Source: Arachnia rubra (GTDB lineage: Bacteria > Actinomycetota > Actinomycetes > Propionibacteriales > Propionibacteriaceae). From it: 64,000 nt of DNA. Made by a program: the position numbers and the translations under genes. The DNA is taken from the NCBI RefSeq assembly GCF_019973735.1, contig NZ_AP024463.1:744001-808000 (forward strand), written 5' to 3'. Under the pieces are notes generated by a model. The model had not been told where the DNA came from and did no database searches. It saw only the letters and a list, made by a program, of their open reading frames with translations. Below are positions 1 to 8,649 of this stretch, piece after piece (position 1 is the first letter of the stretch; each line of letters begins with the position of its first letter).

Positions 1-611
1 ATGAACAGCGTGGTCTCCGGATCCAGGTCCGCTGTCTTGAGGTAGCAGTCCGTCGGATCGATGTTCGAAATGAACCGGCATTCGAGGCCGGCCTGCCTGT
101 ACGGCAACAAAGCCTCGTAGACCATCACCGGTCCGAGGTCGGAGCCACCGATGCCGATGTTGACCACGGTCCTGATCTGCTTGCCGGTGACCCCGGTCCA
201 CTCGCCGGAGCGCACCTTGTCCGCGAAGGCGAACATCTTGTCAAGGACCGCGTGGACGTCGGCGACGACATCCTGGCCGTCGACCACCAGCTCCGCGTCG
301 CGAGGCAGCCGCAGCGCGGTATGCAACACCGCACGGTCCTCGGTGGCGTTGATGTGCTCGCCTCTGAACATCGCGTCCCTGCGACCTGCCACGTCCGTCT
401 GCTCCGCGAGGCGCAGCAGGGCCGTGATGACGTCGTCGTTGATCAGGTTCTTCGACAGGTCCACGTGCAGATCCCCAGCGGAGTGCGTGAAACGAGAGGC
501 CCGGTCCGGGTCATCGGCGAAGGCGTCGCGGAGCCCCAGGTCGGCAGTGTCAGCGAGCTCATCCAGCTCTTCCCAGGCAGTGGTGGTGGTGGCGTCAACC
601 GGCTTGATCAT
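1..611 (-). CDS. pgi: Glucose-6-phosphate isomerase, N-terminal third (gene leaves the window)
   Basis: Interconverts glucose 6-phosphate and fructose 6-phosphate in cytosolic glycolysis and gluconeogenesis. The frame opens with ATG at 611 ([10 protein letters not shown]) and is uninterrupted to base 1, giving about 203 residues of a family that is usually about 550 long. Two family blocks are visible: [17 protein letters not shown] near residue 40 and the signature [11 protein letters not shown] near residue 150, followed by [10 protein letters not shown]. The catalytic C-terminal half lies outside the window. It is transcribed away from the glycosyltransferase operon, and the 612-845 gap must hold promoters for both. 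The identification is secure. Confidence 0.95.
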   Translation of the reverse strand, partial: MIKPVDATTTTAWEELDELADTADLGLRDAFADDPDRASRFTHSAGDLHVDLSKNLINDDVITALLRLAEQTDVAGRRDAMFRGEHINATEDRAVLHTALRLPRDAELVVDGQDVVADVHAVLDKMFAFADKVRSGEWTGVTGKQIRTVVNIGIGGSDLGPVMVYEALLPYRQAGLECRFISNIDPTDCYLKTADLDPETTLF

Positions 612-845
612 GCCCCCAAGAGTAGACGGCGACGTGTTCAGAACGTCACCGCGAGCGCGGGACAAGCGCGGAGGGCCCCGGCGTGCTGGCGCATCGATAT
701 CTGTGCGCCCGGGATCCTCTAACCTTTGGCTGAAGGCCGGGATCGGTCGTTAACCAGCTTGTGCAGCGTGGCTGCTTTCTTTCGACCGGCTGAACGTGAA
801 ATATGTCTCTACGAGGCAATTCCATCGCGCTGGGAGGTTTTCGCT

Positions 846-1478
846 ATGAGCGAACCCGACACGACGATAACAATGAGACAGGTCCTGGGGAGGGTGCCCT
901 CTCCATCCCGTCTGCTGCGAGGAATCAGGGCGCATGTGGTGTTCCTTTTTCTGTGCGGGGTGCTCCTTGCCGTAGTGATTCCTCAGTCTCCCCGGCTTCC
1001 CGGTCTGTGGATTGGATGGTTGTTATCGCTTTGTGCGGCTGGGGTTTTGCTTTGTATGCGACAGGCCCAGCCTGGGATTGACGATCGTGAGGTCGACATG
1101 ATCCTCGCCGTCACTGCTTTGGGCGCGGGGATCTGGACGCTGCGCCAATGGCCTGGCGTTGGCAGCCCTGTGGCGGTCACCGCGGCATGGCTTCTCTGCT
1201 TGGCTGCTTGCTTGCTGATGCTGAGCGGAACCAGGGCCATGATGTGGGTCTGGCCTGCCGCCCTTCCCGCATTGATGTGGCTGTTGCCTCCGCCGGGCAA
1301 CCTGATCACCATGGCCGCTGTCGTCGTCCTGTGGGCCGGTGCCGTCGCGCTGGTGGTGACCCGCCGGGGCTGGGCGCCTGAGGGTCAGCTGGGGCCTATC
1401 CCTGCCTCTCACTACGTCACAGTTGGCGTGGCGCTGGTTCTCGTTGCCGTCCTCTCAAGGATCGGAGTGGTGTCATGA
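846..1478 (+). CDS. Polytopic membrane protein, first gene of glycosyltransferase operon
   Basis: A 210-residue hydrophobic protein with about seven predicted membrane segments (near residues 28-48, 54-70, 84-100, 107-126, 131-147, 152-170 and 190-207) and no recognised domain. The start at 846 is chosen over an upstream in-frame ATG at 726 because a strong GGGAGG ribosome site precedes it. Its last codons overlap the start of the next gene (ATGA at 1475), which implies translational coupling to the glycosyltransferase. The stretch WPAALPALMWLLPPP is faintly reminiscent of exosortase-type cores, but no catalytic residues could be placed. The likely role is a membrane partner in glycan synthesis or export, inferred only from context. 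Confidence 0.75.
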   Translation: MSEPDTTITMRQVLGRVPSPSRLLRGIRAHVVFLFLCGVLLAVVIPQSPRLPGLWIGWLLSLCAAGVLLCMRQAQPGIDDREVDMILAVTALGAGIWTLRQWPGVGSPVAVTAAWLLCLAACLLMLSGTRAMMWVWPAALPALMWLLPPPGNLITMAAVVVLWAGAVALVVTRRGWAPEGQLGPIPASHYVTVGVALVLVAVLSRIGVVS

Positions 1479-3040
1479 CTGCGACAATGCCCAGACGCGC
1501 CCTCGGCCAGGGCGCGCTCCTTCCGCCCGGAGAAGCCCCTGCGCCTTTCCCCGATTCAGAATTCGTAGCTCCCGACCAGGCGCTTGATGTGGCCTGCCAT
1601 GCCTTGGAGTACCGTTCCCCCAAGTACTCAGCCCATGCGGTGCTGGCCCGTTGGCAGCGGGTGCTTCTGGTCATCTGCTTTCTTGTTCTCCTGGCCGGCC
1701 TGATTGTTGCCCCGGGAATCACCGGTGTCCTGTTGATCGGGCTGTTGACCTGCTCATACCTCTGGGCGCTGGTTTTCCGCCTTCTGATATTCAAACGCGG
1801 AGCCAGGGGAGGGCAGCTGATAAAGATCAGCGACGAGGAGGCACGGTCATTTCCGGAGAGCGAGCTTCCGACCTACACGGTGCTGGTCCCGGTTTTCAGA
1901 GAGCCACTCATCGGAGAGCTGGTGGAGGCCCTGGAGCGTATCGACTATCCCCGGGACAAATTGGACATCAGGCTTCTGCTGGAGTCCGGTGACACTGAGA
2001 CGATCGACGCGGCCAGCAGACTGAGGCCCCGAGCGCACCTGACGGTCGTCCAGGTGCCGAAGGCCGATCCGCAGACGAAACCGAAGGCGTGCAACTTTGG
2101 CCTCCTCACGTCGCGAGGAGAGCTGTGCACCATCTACGACGCCGAGGACCAGCCCGACCCGCTCCAGCTGCGCAAAGCCGTCATCGCACTGCACCGCCTG
2201 GGCCCTGCCTATGCCTGCGTCCAGGCCCGCCTGGGCTTCTACAACTCACGCCAGAACCTGCTCACCCGCTGGTTCACGCTCGACTACGGCACCTGGTTCA
2301 GCAACATCCTGCCGGGCCTGGTGGACATCTGTGCCCCTATCCCCCTGGGGGGAACCTCGAACCATTTCCGGGTCGCCGCGCTCAAGGTCGTGGGTGCATG
2401 GGATCCGTGGAACGTCACCGAGGACGCCGACCTGGGACTCAGGCTGCGGCGGGCCGGATATCAGGTCAGCGTGCTCGACTCCACGACCCTGGAGGAGGCC
2501 AACCCCGACCCCATCAACTGGATCCGGCAGCGTAGCCGCTGGTACAAGGGATACCTGCAGACCTTCTTGGTGCACATGCGGTCACCTCGGCTGATCACCG
2601 ACCAGCTCGGCTGGCGATCGGTCGTGGACATGGCGGTCTTCGTCGCCGGCACTCCGCTGCTCAGCGCGCTGAATGGGGTGTTCTGGATCCTCACCATGAT
2701 CTGGTTCACCTCCCACTCCGAGCTGGTGGCGGGGCTGTTCCCACCCGGTATCTACCACCTAGGCCTGCTCTGCCTGGTCCTGGGCAATCTCTGCATCATG
2801 TACATGAACCTGTACACCGCGCGCACCATGGAGCGGCCCGACCTCCTCGTGGCGGCCCTGCTGGCGCCCGCCTACTGGGTGCTGATGTGGGTCGCCGCGG
2901 TGAAGGCCATCGTCCAGCTGGTCCGCAACCCCTCCTACTGGGAGAAGACCGCCCACGGTCTCCACCCCGAGGCCACCCCGCAGGTGGCTTCCAGCGCACC
3001 TGTCCCCACCGTCCCCAGGCAGGAGCAGGCATGGCAGTGA
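1475..3040 (+). CDS. Membrane-anchored family 2 glycosyltransferase (processive, BcsA/HAS-like)
   Basis: Transfers sugars from a nucleotide donor, most likely building an extracellular or cell-envelope polysaccharide at the inner face of the membrane. The 521 residues contain two N-terminal membrane helices (about 62-80 and 82-105), a GT-A domain with PTYTVLVPVFRE (132-143), a DAED acidic motif (222-225), TEDAD (315-319) carrying the catalytic base, and QRSRW (352-356), the QxxRW acceptor motif of processive synthases. Three or four further helices follow to about residue 480. It overlaps the preceding gene by 4 nt and the next by 10 nt, so the three are probably one operon. The product is unknown, and no PilZ domain is present. 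Confidence 0.9.
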   Translation: MTATMPRRALGQGALLPPGEAPAPFPDSEFVAPDQALDVACHALEYRSPKYSAHAVLARWQRVLLVICFLVLLAGLIVAPGITGVLLIGLLTCSYLWALVFRLLIFKRGARGGQLIKISDEEARSFPESELPTYTVLVPVFREPLIGELVEALERIDYPRDKLDIRLLLESGDTETIDAASRLRPRAHLTVVQVPKADPQTKPKACNFGLLTSRGELCTIYDAEDQPDPLQLRKAVIALHRLGPAYACVQARLGFYNSRQNLLTRWFTLDYGTWFSNILPGLVDICAPIPLGGTSNHFRVAALKVVGAWDPWNVTEDADLGLRLRRAGYQVSVLDSTTLEEANPDPINWIRQRSRWYKGYLQTFLVHMRSPRLITDQLGWRSVVDMAVFVAGTPLLSALNGVFWILTMIWFTSHSELVAGLFPPGIYHLGLLCLVLGNLCIMYMNLYTARTMERPDLLVAALLAPAYWVLMWVAAVKAIVQLVRNPSYWEKTAHGLHPEATPQVASSAPVPTVPRQEQAWQ

Positions 3041-4617
3041 GGAGGCAGCGTTCGTGGATCTCCGACGACGGGATGGTCGCCCTCCTCACCGGTGCCCTGT
3101 ACCTGGGATTCGGGATCTGGCTCACCAGCCAGGACCTCATCTTCCCGGACGCGATGAGCCGGGTGGCCAACGGCTATTACGTGGTCTTCAGCCGCGACCC
3201 GCACCTGGCCGCCATCGGCTTCGTCTGGAACCCCCTGCCGTCGCTCTCGACGATTCCGCTGCTGCTGCTCTCGCCGCTGGTGCCGGTGCTGGCATCCAAG
3301 GCATTTGCGGGAACCATTGTCTCTGTGTTCTGCGGGGCTCTCGCGATGGTGCTCTTCCGCAGGTTCCTGGCGCTGTTCGGGATGAACCGTGCGGGAGCGC
3401 TGATCCTCACAGGGATCCTCGCCGTCCAGCCGCTGGTGCTGATATCCGCGGCATGTGGGGCCAGCGAGTCCATGCTCCTGGCCACCGCCCTGTATGCGGC
3501 GTTGAACCTGGCCCGCTGGCTCAAGGAGGATGACCCGTGGCACCTGGTGCACGCTGGGCTCGGTCTCGGGTTGGCGTACCTGGTGCGGTACGAGGCGGTT
3601 GCGGCGGCGCTTGCCGCCAGCATCATCGTCCTTGGCATCAGCCTCTGGCGGACCCGGGGCGGCCGCCGCCGCAAAACCGTGGCCCTCCTCGACCTCTTCC
3701 TGGTGGGCAGTCCCTTCGCGGCGGCCTTTATCGTGTGGGCGACGGTTTCACAGCTGGTCGGGCAGTCATGGTTCCAGACCTACACATCCCCGTACGGCAA
3801 CAGCGCCCAGGTCAACAATGACCGCACGTCCATAGACTCCTTCACCGGTGGAGGGCTTGACGGAATCCTGGGCTACCTGAGCAGCCAGCTGTTCGCCGTG
3901 GCGCCCTTTGCCATCCTGTTCATAGTCATTGCCGTGGTGATAGCCGTGCGGCGCAGGGAGCCCGGGATCCTCGGCCCGGCCGCCATTCTCGGCGGAATCC
4001 TCGCCTTCGATGAATGGGCCTTCATCAACGGGGCGTCCTTTGGATGGCTCCGGTTCCAGATCATGGCCATTCCCTGGGGACTCCTGATGGCCGGCTACAT
4101 CCTGGGGTCTATCAGGCGGGGGACGGGAAGGCTTGCGTTCCGCAAGTCAGTGGCCGTGGTGGTGCTGATCTCCACTATCGCTCCGCTGCCACTGGCCTGG
4201 TGGGCCTCACTCAACCCGCGCCTGGCGCGGGAGGAGAATCTGGCATTCGAGGTGTCGCAGGCACGCCAGTACGCCACGCAGGCGCAGGTAGCGGCATACC
4301 TCGACTCACTGAGCCTGCCCAATGGCAGCGTCATCACGGATGTCGCCTACTCCTTCCCGATCGTCCTGGCCAGCCGCAACCCGCACCAGTTCGTCATCAC
4401 GCCCGACCGGGACTTCCAAGAGAAACTGACCGATCCGGTGGGCGGCAAGGTGCGCTACACCCTCGTAACCGATCCCCAGTACTCCCTGGCCGACGCCATT
4501 TCGGCACAGTTCCCGGGCATACACGACACTGGCGGGGGCGTGGCGACCCTGGAGCGTGAGTGGATCGACGGCCGCGGCACCATATGGCGACTCTACGCGT
4601 TCAACGGTGCGCATTGA
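3031..4617 (+). CDS. GT-C-like polytopic membrane glycosyltransferase, third gene of operon
   Basis: A 528-residue protein with roughly ten hydrophobic segments and a hydrophilic C-terminal part (after about residue 410), the layout of lipid-linked-sugar (GT-C/ArnT/PMT-like) transferases. The first outer loop has an acidic site, FPDAMSRVAN, where these enzymes bind the donor phosphate or metal. I start it at ATG 3031 inside the end of the preceding gene, because the more upstream in-frame start would overlap that gene by 150 nt. It probably moves a sugar from a polyprenyl carrier onto an acceptor outside the membrane, working with the family 2 enzyme. The specific acceptor cannot be read from the sequence. 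Confidence 0.75.
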   Translation: MAVRRQRSWISDDGMVALLTGALYLGFGIWLTSQDLIFPDAMSRVANGYYVVFSRDPHLAAIGFVWNPLPSLSTIPLLLLSPLVPVLASKAFAGTIVSVFCGALAMVLFRRFLALFGMNRAGALILTGILAVQPLVLISAACGASESMLLATALYAALNLARWLKEDDPWHLVHAGLGLGLAYLVRYEAVAAALAASIIVLGISLWRTRGGRRRKTVALLDLFLVGSPFAAAFIVWATVSQLVGQSWFQTYTSPYGNSAQVNNDRTSIDSFTGGGLDGILGYLSSQLFAVAPFAILFIVIAVVIAVRRREPGILGPAAILGGILAFDEWAFINGASFGWLRFQIMAIPWGLLMAGYILGSIRRGTGRLAFRKSVAVVVLISTIAPLPLAWWASLNPRLAREENLAFEVSQARQYATQAQVAAYLDSLSLPNGSVITDVAYSFPIVLASRNPHQFVITPDRDFQEKLTDPVGGKVRYTLVTDPQYSLADAISAQFPGIHDTGGGVATLEREWIDGRGTIWRLYAFNGAH

Positions 4618-4636
4618 GACGCTGACAATAGACGCA

Positions 4637-4660
4637 GCCCAGGGCGTTAGGGCCCTGGGC
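4637..4660. terminator. Hairpin between convergent genes
   Basis: Perfect 9-bp inverted repeat GCCCAGGGC / GCCCTGGGC with a 6-nt loop, 19 bases after the stop of the GT operon and 50 bases beyond the stop of the opposing gene. No clear U-tract follows on either strand, so it may act as a bidirectional hairpin rather than a classical intrinsic terminator. Confidence 0.6.
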
Positions 4661-4710
4661 GCAGGGGAGGATACTCCGCGACGCGTAGCCCGCGGGTTCC
4701 CCGCGTGGGG

Positions 4711-5763
4711 TCAGCCGACCACGGAGATGTGGACGTGGTCGTAGTGGTTTGCGGTGGCGGAGCCGCGGTCCGACATGGAACGCCATCCCTCCGATGAACG
4801 TTGGGTGGTCCAGATCTTCTGGGCATGGATCACCTCCATGACACCGAGTTCGCTGGCATGCTCACGCAGCCACCGGGCGATCTCCCAGGCTCGGTCCCCG
4901 GAGACCATCACGTCGATGGCCCGTCCCTGCCCGTGATACCCGGACTCGTTGCGGTAGCCGCCGTAGGTCTTTACATCCGGGAAGGTGGCGCAGACCTTGC
5001 GCAGCACGGAGACCGACTTTGCGGTCAGCCCCGACTCGATGCTCTTCGCCGACGACGAGGAGCAGGTCCCTGAGCTCTCGGACTGCGCCGACGAGGAGGA
5101 ACTCGGCGAGGACGACGTCGGCGAAGCGGAAGGGGTCTCCGGCTTCTCATCAGAGAGCAGGTCGGACTTCACCCAGCCCGCCCGGCCCTTGTAGGAAACC
5201 TGCTGCCAGCCGTTGGTGGAGACATCCGTCACAGTCAGCGCGATGCCGGCATCAAGCGTGGTCCGCACGTCATAGCTCGACCCGGGGCCGGTGCGGACAT
5301 TCGCAGACGAGACGATGTACTTCTCTCCCACCTTGTTTCCCAGCTCCGATGGGTCGAAGGTATCGGTGGGCGTTGGGGTTGCGCTCTCGGAGGTGCTCTC
5401 CGGCGTGGGAGTCGCCTCAGCCGAGGTTGCCTCGGTACTGGGCGCGGTCGGCAGGGGTGCGGGGGCGCTGGCGTCTGTCTCACTCGATTCCGATGGCGAG
5501 GGCAGGGGAGTGCGCTCGTTGCCGCGGCTGACGCCCAGGTTGACGTCGCTGTAGGTCGGGTCTGCCACCTGGTCAGAGTTTCCTTTGCTCGAGATGGCGA
5601 AGGAACCTGCGATGACTAGGCCTGAAAGTGCTATGGGAGCTATGAACTTGCCGAAGAGGCGTGGTCGCTTGGCCCCCCGTCGTGGGGAAGAAACGGCGGA
5701 AGGGGTGATGTCGAGGATGTAGTCTTCATCCCCGTCCTGGAAGGCGCGTCGTGCCTTTGCCAT
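4711..5763 (-). CDS. Membrane-anchored SH3b protein with LAS-type (M15-like) C-terminal domain
   Basis: Probably binds or trims peptidoglycan outside the membrane. In the 350 residues there is a cytoplasmic basic N-terminus, one membrane helix (about 40-58), a Ser/Thr/Pro/Glu linker, an SH3b domain (about 147-201, with RTGPGSSYDV and GWVKSDLL), a serine-rich linker, and a C-terminal domain (about 240-350). That last domain holds H277-x6-D284 and an HYDHVH cluster (340-345), the metal-ligand pattern of LAS peptidases. The start at 5763 is preferred because GAGGGG lies just upstream; an ATG 12 nt earlier is possible. It resembles ARB_07466-type actinobacterial secreted proteins. Whether it is an active peptidase is unproven. 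Confidence 0.8.
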   Translation of the reverse strand: MAKARRAFQDGDEDYILDITPSAVSSPRRGAKRPRLFGKFIAPIALSGLVIAGSFAISSKGNSDQVADPTYSDVNLGVSRGNERTPLPSPSESSETDASAPAPLPTAPSTEATSAEATPTPESTSESATPTPTDTFDPSELGNKVGEKYIVSSANVRTGPGSSYDVRTTLDAGIALTVTDVSTNGWQQVSYKGRAGWVKSDLLSDEKPETPSASPTSSSPSSSSSAQSESSGTCSSSSAKSIESGLTAKSVSVLRKVCATFPDVKTYGGYRNESGYHGQGRAIDVMVSGDRAWEIARWLREHASELGVMEVIHAQKIWTTQRSSEGWRSMSDRGSATANHYDHVHISVVG

Positions 5764-5846
5764 GGGTCCCCTCATTTCTTAGAATTTCCTGAACTTCTCT
5801 CAGGATAGGTGGTGGTTGCGGATTGCACAAACCTCGTGGCAATAAT

Positions 5847-5861
5847 GTCTGAGCGTCAGAC
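5847..5861. promoter_or_regulatory. Palindrome in divergent intergenic region
   Basis: GTCTGA-GCG-TCAGAC, a perfect 6+3+6 inverted repeat between the SH3b protein gene (-) and the Ig-like protein gene (+). Its place in a 295-bp divergent spacer suggests an operator, but no cognate regulator is nearby and it could be chance. Confidence 0.3.
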
Positions 5862-6058
5862 GTATCATCTCATACGGCAGGCGCCAGCGGTCGCGACCTT
5901 CCCCGGCGGGCCGGGAGGTCTTCACAGGCGCAGGAAATGTGATCCTGGACCCTGTCCTGTCGTAAGTTCGTGGTGTGGAGACCGAAGAAGGCGGGCGCCA
6001 TGACACCTCAAGGTTCTTCCCGGTAGTCTGCGAAGGACCCACCGTAAAAGGAAGCTGA

Positions 6059-7339
6059 ATGACTTCACCGATCGTGCGGGCGAGCCGACTGGCCATGAGT
6101 CTTCTCTTGGCCATCTTGCCGGTCCTGCTCCGTCCAGGCGCTGAGGCCTGGGCGGACCCAGTCCCTACCCAGATCCAGGCTGCCGTCGAGGCGAACATGA
6201 CAGGCCAGGTCAACGCCACGGGGGTCCTGAGCGACGCTGCGGGCCAGGGGGTTGGTAACGGGCAGCTGACGGTCTCTGTCGGCGGCCAGGCGGTGCATAC
6301 CGCCAACACCGGCGCAGACGGTGCCTTCTCCATGCAGTTCAACCTGCCCGCGGACAAGATCGTGGGGCCCCAGGACCTCGTGATCTCCTATGCGGGTGAC
6401 GGCGCCCATGGCGCGTCGTCGCACACTTCCCGGATCGAGTTTCCGGCGCAGGGGAGCACCGCTGTCACCTTGGAGATCGGCTCCACGAATGTGAATCCAG
6501 GGGATGTGGTGAATGTCTCAGGGAACGTCAAGACGGCAACCGGTGGCGCTGTGGCGGGAGCCACCGTGACCTTCGCTTTCGAGGGAACGCAGCTCCCGGA
6601 GTCCACCGTCGTGACGGATGCGGGCGGGAACTTCAGCACTCACGCGGAGATCCCGGGCACGGCTGCGATCGGTTCCGGCAAGCTGGTCGCGACCTTCGCG
6701 GGCGGTGGCAACCTGTCAGCCGGGTCGGCGGAGCATGTCTTCACCGTCGACGAGCCGGCGGCGGAGAGGAGTCCCACGTTCACTCCCGCCGAGACGCCGA
6801 CAGGGGCCTCCGCGCCCGCGGCTGCCTCCTCGATGACGGCGTCGCCGACAGCCACCCCGTCGTCGACGGCCACCGCGACTGAGGGTGGCCGGAAGGACTT
6901 CCCGGTCATATGGTTCCTGGCCGGAGCCGTCGTCTTCCTGGCCGCTGGGGCGCTGACCCTGCTCGGGCTCGTGGTCCGCGCCCGGCGCCGCGAGGCAGAT
7001 GAGGGCACGCTCGGCTTGATCGGCGACGCGTCGGAGGACTCGCAGGAGTTCGAGCTGAACCTTGAGGAGCCCAGGCCAGCTGAGGCCGGGCCCACCGAGA
7101 AGTTCACCCCCGGCCCCACCGAGGTGATCACTCCCAGGCGGGCGCCTGACCCTGTTCAGGAGCCCCAGGCCATGCCGCCTGCCTGGTTCCGTGAGGGGCC
7201 AGAATCCGCGCCGGTCGCGCAGCGTGCCCACCGGGCCGCGAGCGAGAGCACCCCAGGTGAGGACTGGGATGACTTCACCGAGGCGGAGATCACCCAGGTC
7301 CGCCCGCGGCACAGCCCCAGGCCGCGTCGCGGCATGTGA
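6059..7339 (+). CDS. Secreted, membrane-anchored Ig-like repeat surface protein
   Basis: A 426-residue type I membrane protein. A signal peptide (residues 1 to about 32, ending AEAWA) is followed by two tandem Ig-like beta-sandwich domains (about 45-130 and 138-228; each has a GxxVxGxGxVTFxF-like core and a GNFSTHAEIP-type turn). Then come a Ser/Thr/Pro-rich stalk (229-272), one membrane helix (about 280-303) after a short polar segment, and a 120-residue acidic cytoplasmic tail. Start ATG 6059 has AAGGA about 7 bases upstream. No sortase motif is seen, so anchoring is by the helix. It may be an adhesin or cell-surface stalk; no binding function can be read from the sequence. Confidence 0.75.
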   Translation: MTSPIVRASRLAMSLLLAILPVLLRPGAEAWADPVPTQIQAAVEANMTGQVNATGVLSDAAGQGVGNGQLTVSVGGQAVHTANTGADGAFSMQFNLPADKIVGPQDLVISYAGDGAHGASSHTSRIEFPAQGSTAVTLEIGSTNVNPGDVVNVSGNVKTATGGAVAGATVTFAFEGTQLPESTVVTDAGGNFSTHAEIPGTAAIGSGKLVATFAGGGNLSAGSAEHVFTVDEPAAERSPTFTPAETPTGASAPAAASSMTASPTATPSSTATATEGGRKDFPVIWFLAGAVVFLAAGALTLLGLVVRARRREADEGTLGLIGDASEDSQEFELNLEEPRPAEAGPTEKFTPGPTEVITPRRAPDPVQEPQAMPPAWFREGPESAPVAQRAHRAASESTPGEDWDDFTEAEITQVRPRHSPRPRRGM

Positions 7340-7372
7340 TGCGCCTGTGTGCTATGAACCGGGTGATACCTC

Positions 7373-7957
7373 TTAACCCCGGAGATTGCGGCAGCGGTCA
7401 CGCAGGGCCGCCAGGTCGCCCCCGGTGAGGGCGTCGCCGAGCAGGTGCCTGCCTATGCAGACGGCGGATGCGCCGGCCTGCAACCATTGCTTCGCCGTGA
7501 AGGCGATCAGGCCGTCACGCGGCACCACCCGCTCGATCAGCCCGAGGCTGCGCAGGTGCTCTGCCATCGCGGGGCCGACCACTTCAGCCGGACGCAGCTG
7601 CACCCCGGTGACCGGCAGTCCCAGCGCTGAAACCACCTCGCCGGGCGTCATGGCCGAGCCATAGCAGGCCACCCCAGCAGCCCTGGCCGACGCCGCCAGG
7701 TCCGCACCGGTGAAGTCGGGCAGGAGGAAATCAGCGCCCAGGGACGCGGGCTCGGCAGAGGTGTCTATGGGTCCGTGAACACCGATCCTGATCCGTGTCC
7801 CGTAGAGCGCGGCGAGCTCCTCAAGAGCGGGCAGCCCGGCAGGTAGGGAGAGATTCGGTACGCCTTCCTGGGCCAGTACCTCGATGACCCCGATGAGATC
7901 GTCCAGGGAGGCTTCGTCCAGCAGTGCGACGACACCGGTCAGGGGAGCATCAGACAT
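7373..7957 (-). CDS. KDPG/KHG aldolase-family TIM-barrel protein lacking the Schiff-base lysine
   Basis: A 194-residue protein with the layout of 2-keto-3-deoxy-6-phosphogluconate aldolases (usual length about 200): an N-terminal LTGVVALLDEASLDDLI strand, LGADFLLPDF, and the C-terminal phosphate-site strand GASAVCIGRHLLGD. In true aldolases the catalytic lysine sits in a K-F-F-P-A-E motif. The corresponding stretch here is VQLRPAE, with Gln in place of Lys, so it may not be a class I aldolase. The start at 7957 (MSDAPLTG) fits the family, and upstream in-frame residues look non-coding. It is convergent with the Ig-like protein gene and stands alone, without Entner-Doudoroff partners. Confidence 0.65.
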   Translation of the reverse strand: MSDAPLTGVVALLDEASLDDLIGVIEVLAQEGVPNLSLPAGLPALEELAALYGTRIRIGVHGPIDTSAEPASLGADFLLPDFTGADLAASARAAGVACYGSAMTPGEVVSALGLPVTGVQLRPAEVVGPAMAEHLRSLGLIERVVPRDGLIAFTAKQWLQAGASAVCIGRHLLGDALTGGDLAALRDRCRNLRG

Positions 7958-8310
7958 GGGGCAATCATGCCATTGCGGGGTGTTCACCGGGCGTGGCGTC
8001 CTTAGACGCTGGTCAGCGGGTAATTTTAACGCGACGCGGAAGCTCCGGACGGGGCTCCGGATAGGAATGTCCTGGTGGTGTCCCACGGGGTCGCGGAGCC
8101 TGTCCTGGAGCCTCTCGCGCGAGTGGGTTCTGACTACTCACGAAGGGCAACACGACCCCCTTGCTGAAAGTCGATCACTCTTCAGGCAGGCCAAAGGGCT
8201 GGCAAGGGGGATTAGTCGTGGTTAACGGTTCGGGTGAGAATCGATTATTCGCTGTTAACACGAGCGCCAATTAGCTTCCCTGTGGGGAGCGAGTGCGCTA
8301 GTGTAGTTCT
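7958..8310. other. Non-coding spacer upstream of the 6C RNA
   Basis: About 350 bases with no credible gene on either strand. It contains two GTTAAC palindromes (8221-8226 and 8254-8259) 33 bp apart and a short GTC-rich repeat around 8090-8130. The last 50 bases carry a -10-like TAGTGT at 8299-8304, appropriate for a transcript starting near 8311. The GTTAAC pair could be an operator for the small RNA or chance. Confidence 0.4.
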
Positions 8311-8448
8311 CGCCGGAACGCAGGACACGTAGCCTGTTCCCCCCATCTGGGCAGCGGACCGCGTAGCCGGCTCCCGGTTCGCCGGGACCCAAGGACGCCC
8401 GCGCCCGCCCGAACCCCCCCCATCGGACGGGCGCGGGCCTCTAGTTTT
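8311..8448 (+). ncRNA. 6C-type small RNA (actinobacterial, two C-rich loops)
   Basis: A structured non-coding segment showing the defining features of the actinobacterial 6C RNA (B11 in mycobacteria). An upstream C-run of six (8339-8344) lies in a loop between GCC and GGC arms. A second long hairpin has arms 8397-8412 and 8423-8438 (16 bp with one mismatch) closing a loop of eight C residues (8414-8421). This hairpin is followed by CTCTAGTTTT, so it doubles as an intrinsic terminator. The 5' end near 8311 is inferred from the TAGTGT box at 8299. The family is known for loops of at least six cytosines that can base-pair with G-rich mRNA starts. Coordinates of the 5' end are approximate. Confidence 0.8.
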
Positions 8449-8649
8449 CACCAGACTTTCGCAACCCCCGCTCGTGTCGCATGATGGAAGTTCGTCCACG
8501 GAGGCGGCCGATGGGGTAGGCGGCGCGCCAAGGTAACCAGCTGAAACGTCACCAGGACGTAGCCTGAAGCCAGGCGGACTACAGCCCAGGCACCGCATCC
8601 CGGAGGTGAAAACCAGCGGACCTCCGGTCCGCGCCACTAGTGTGAGTCC

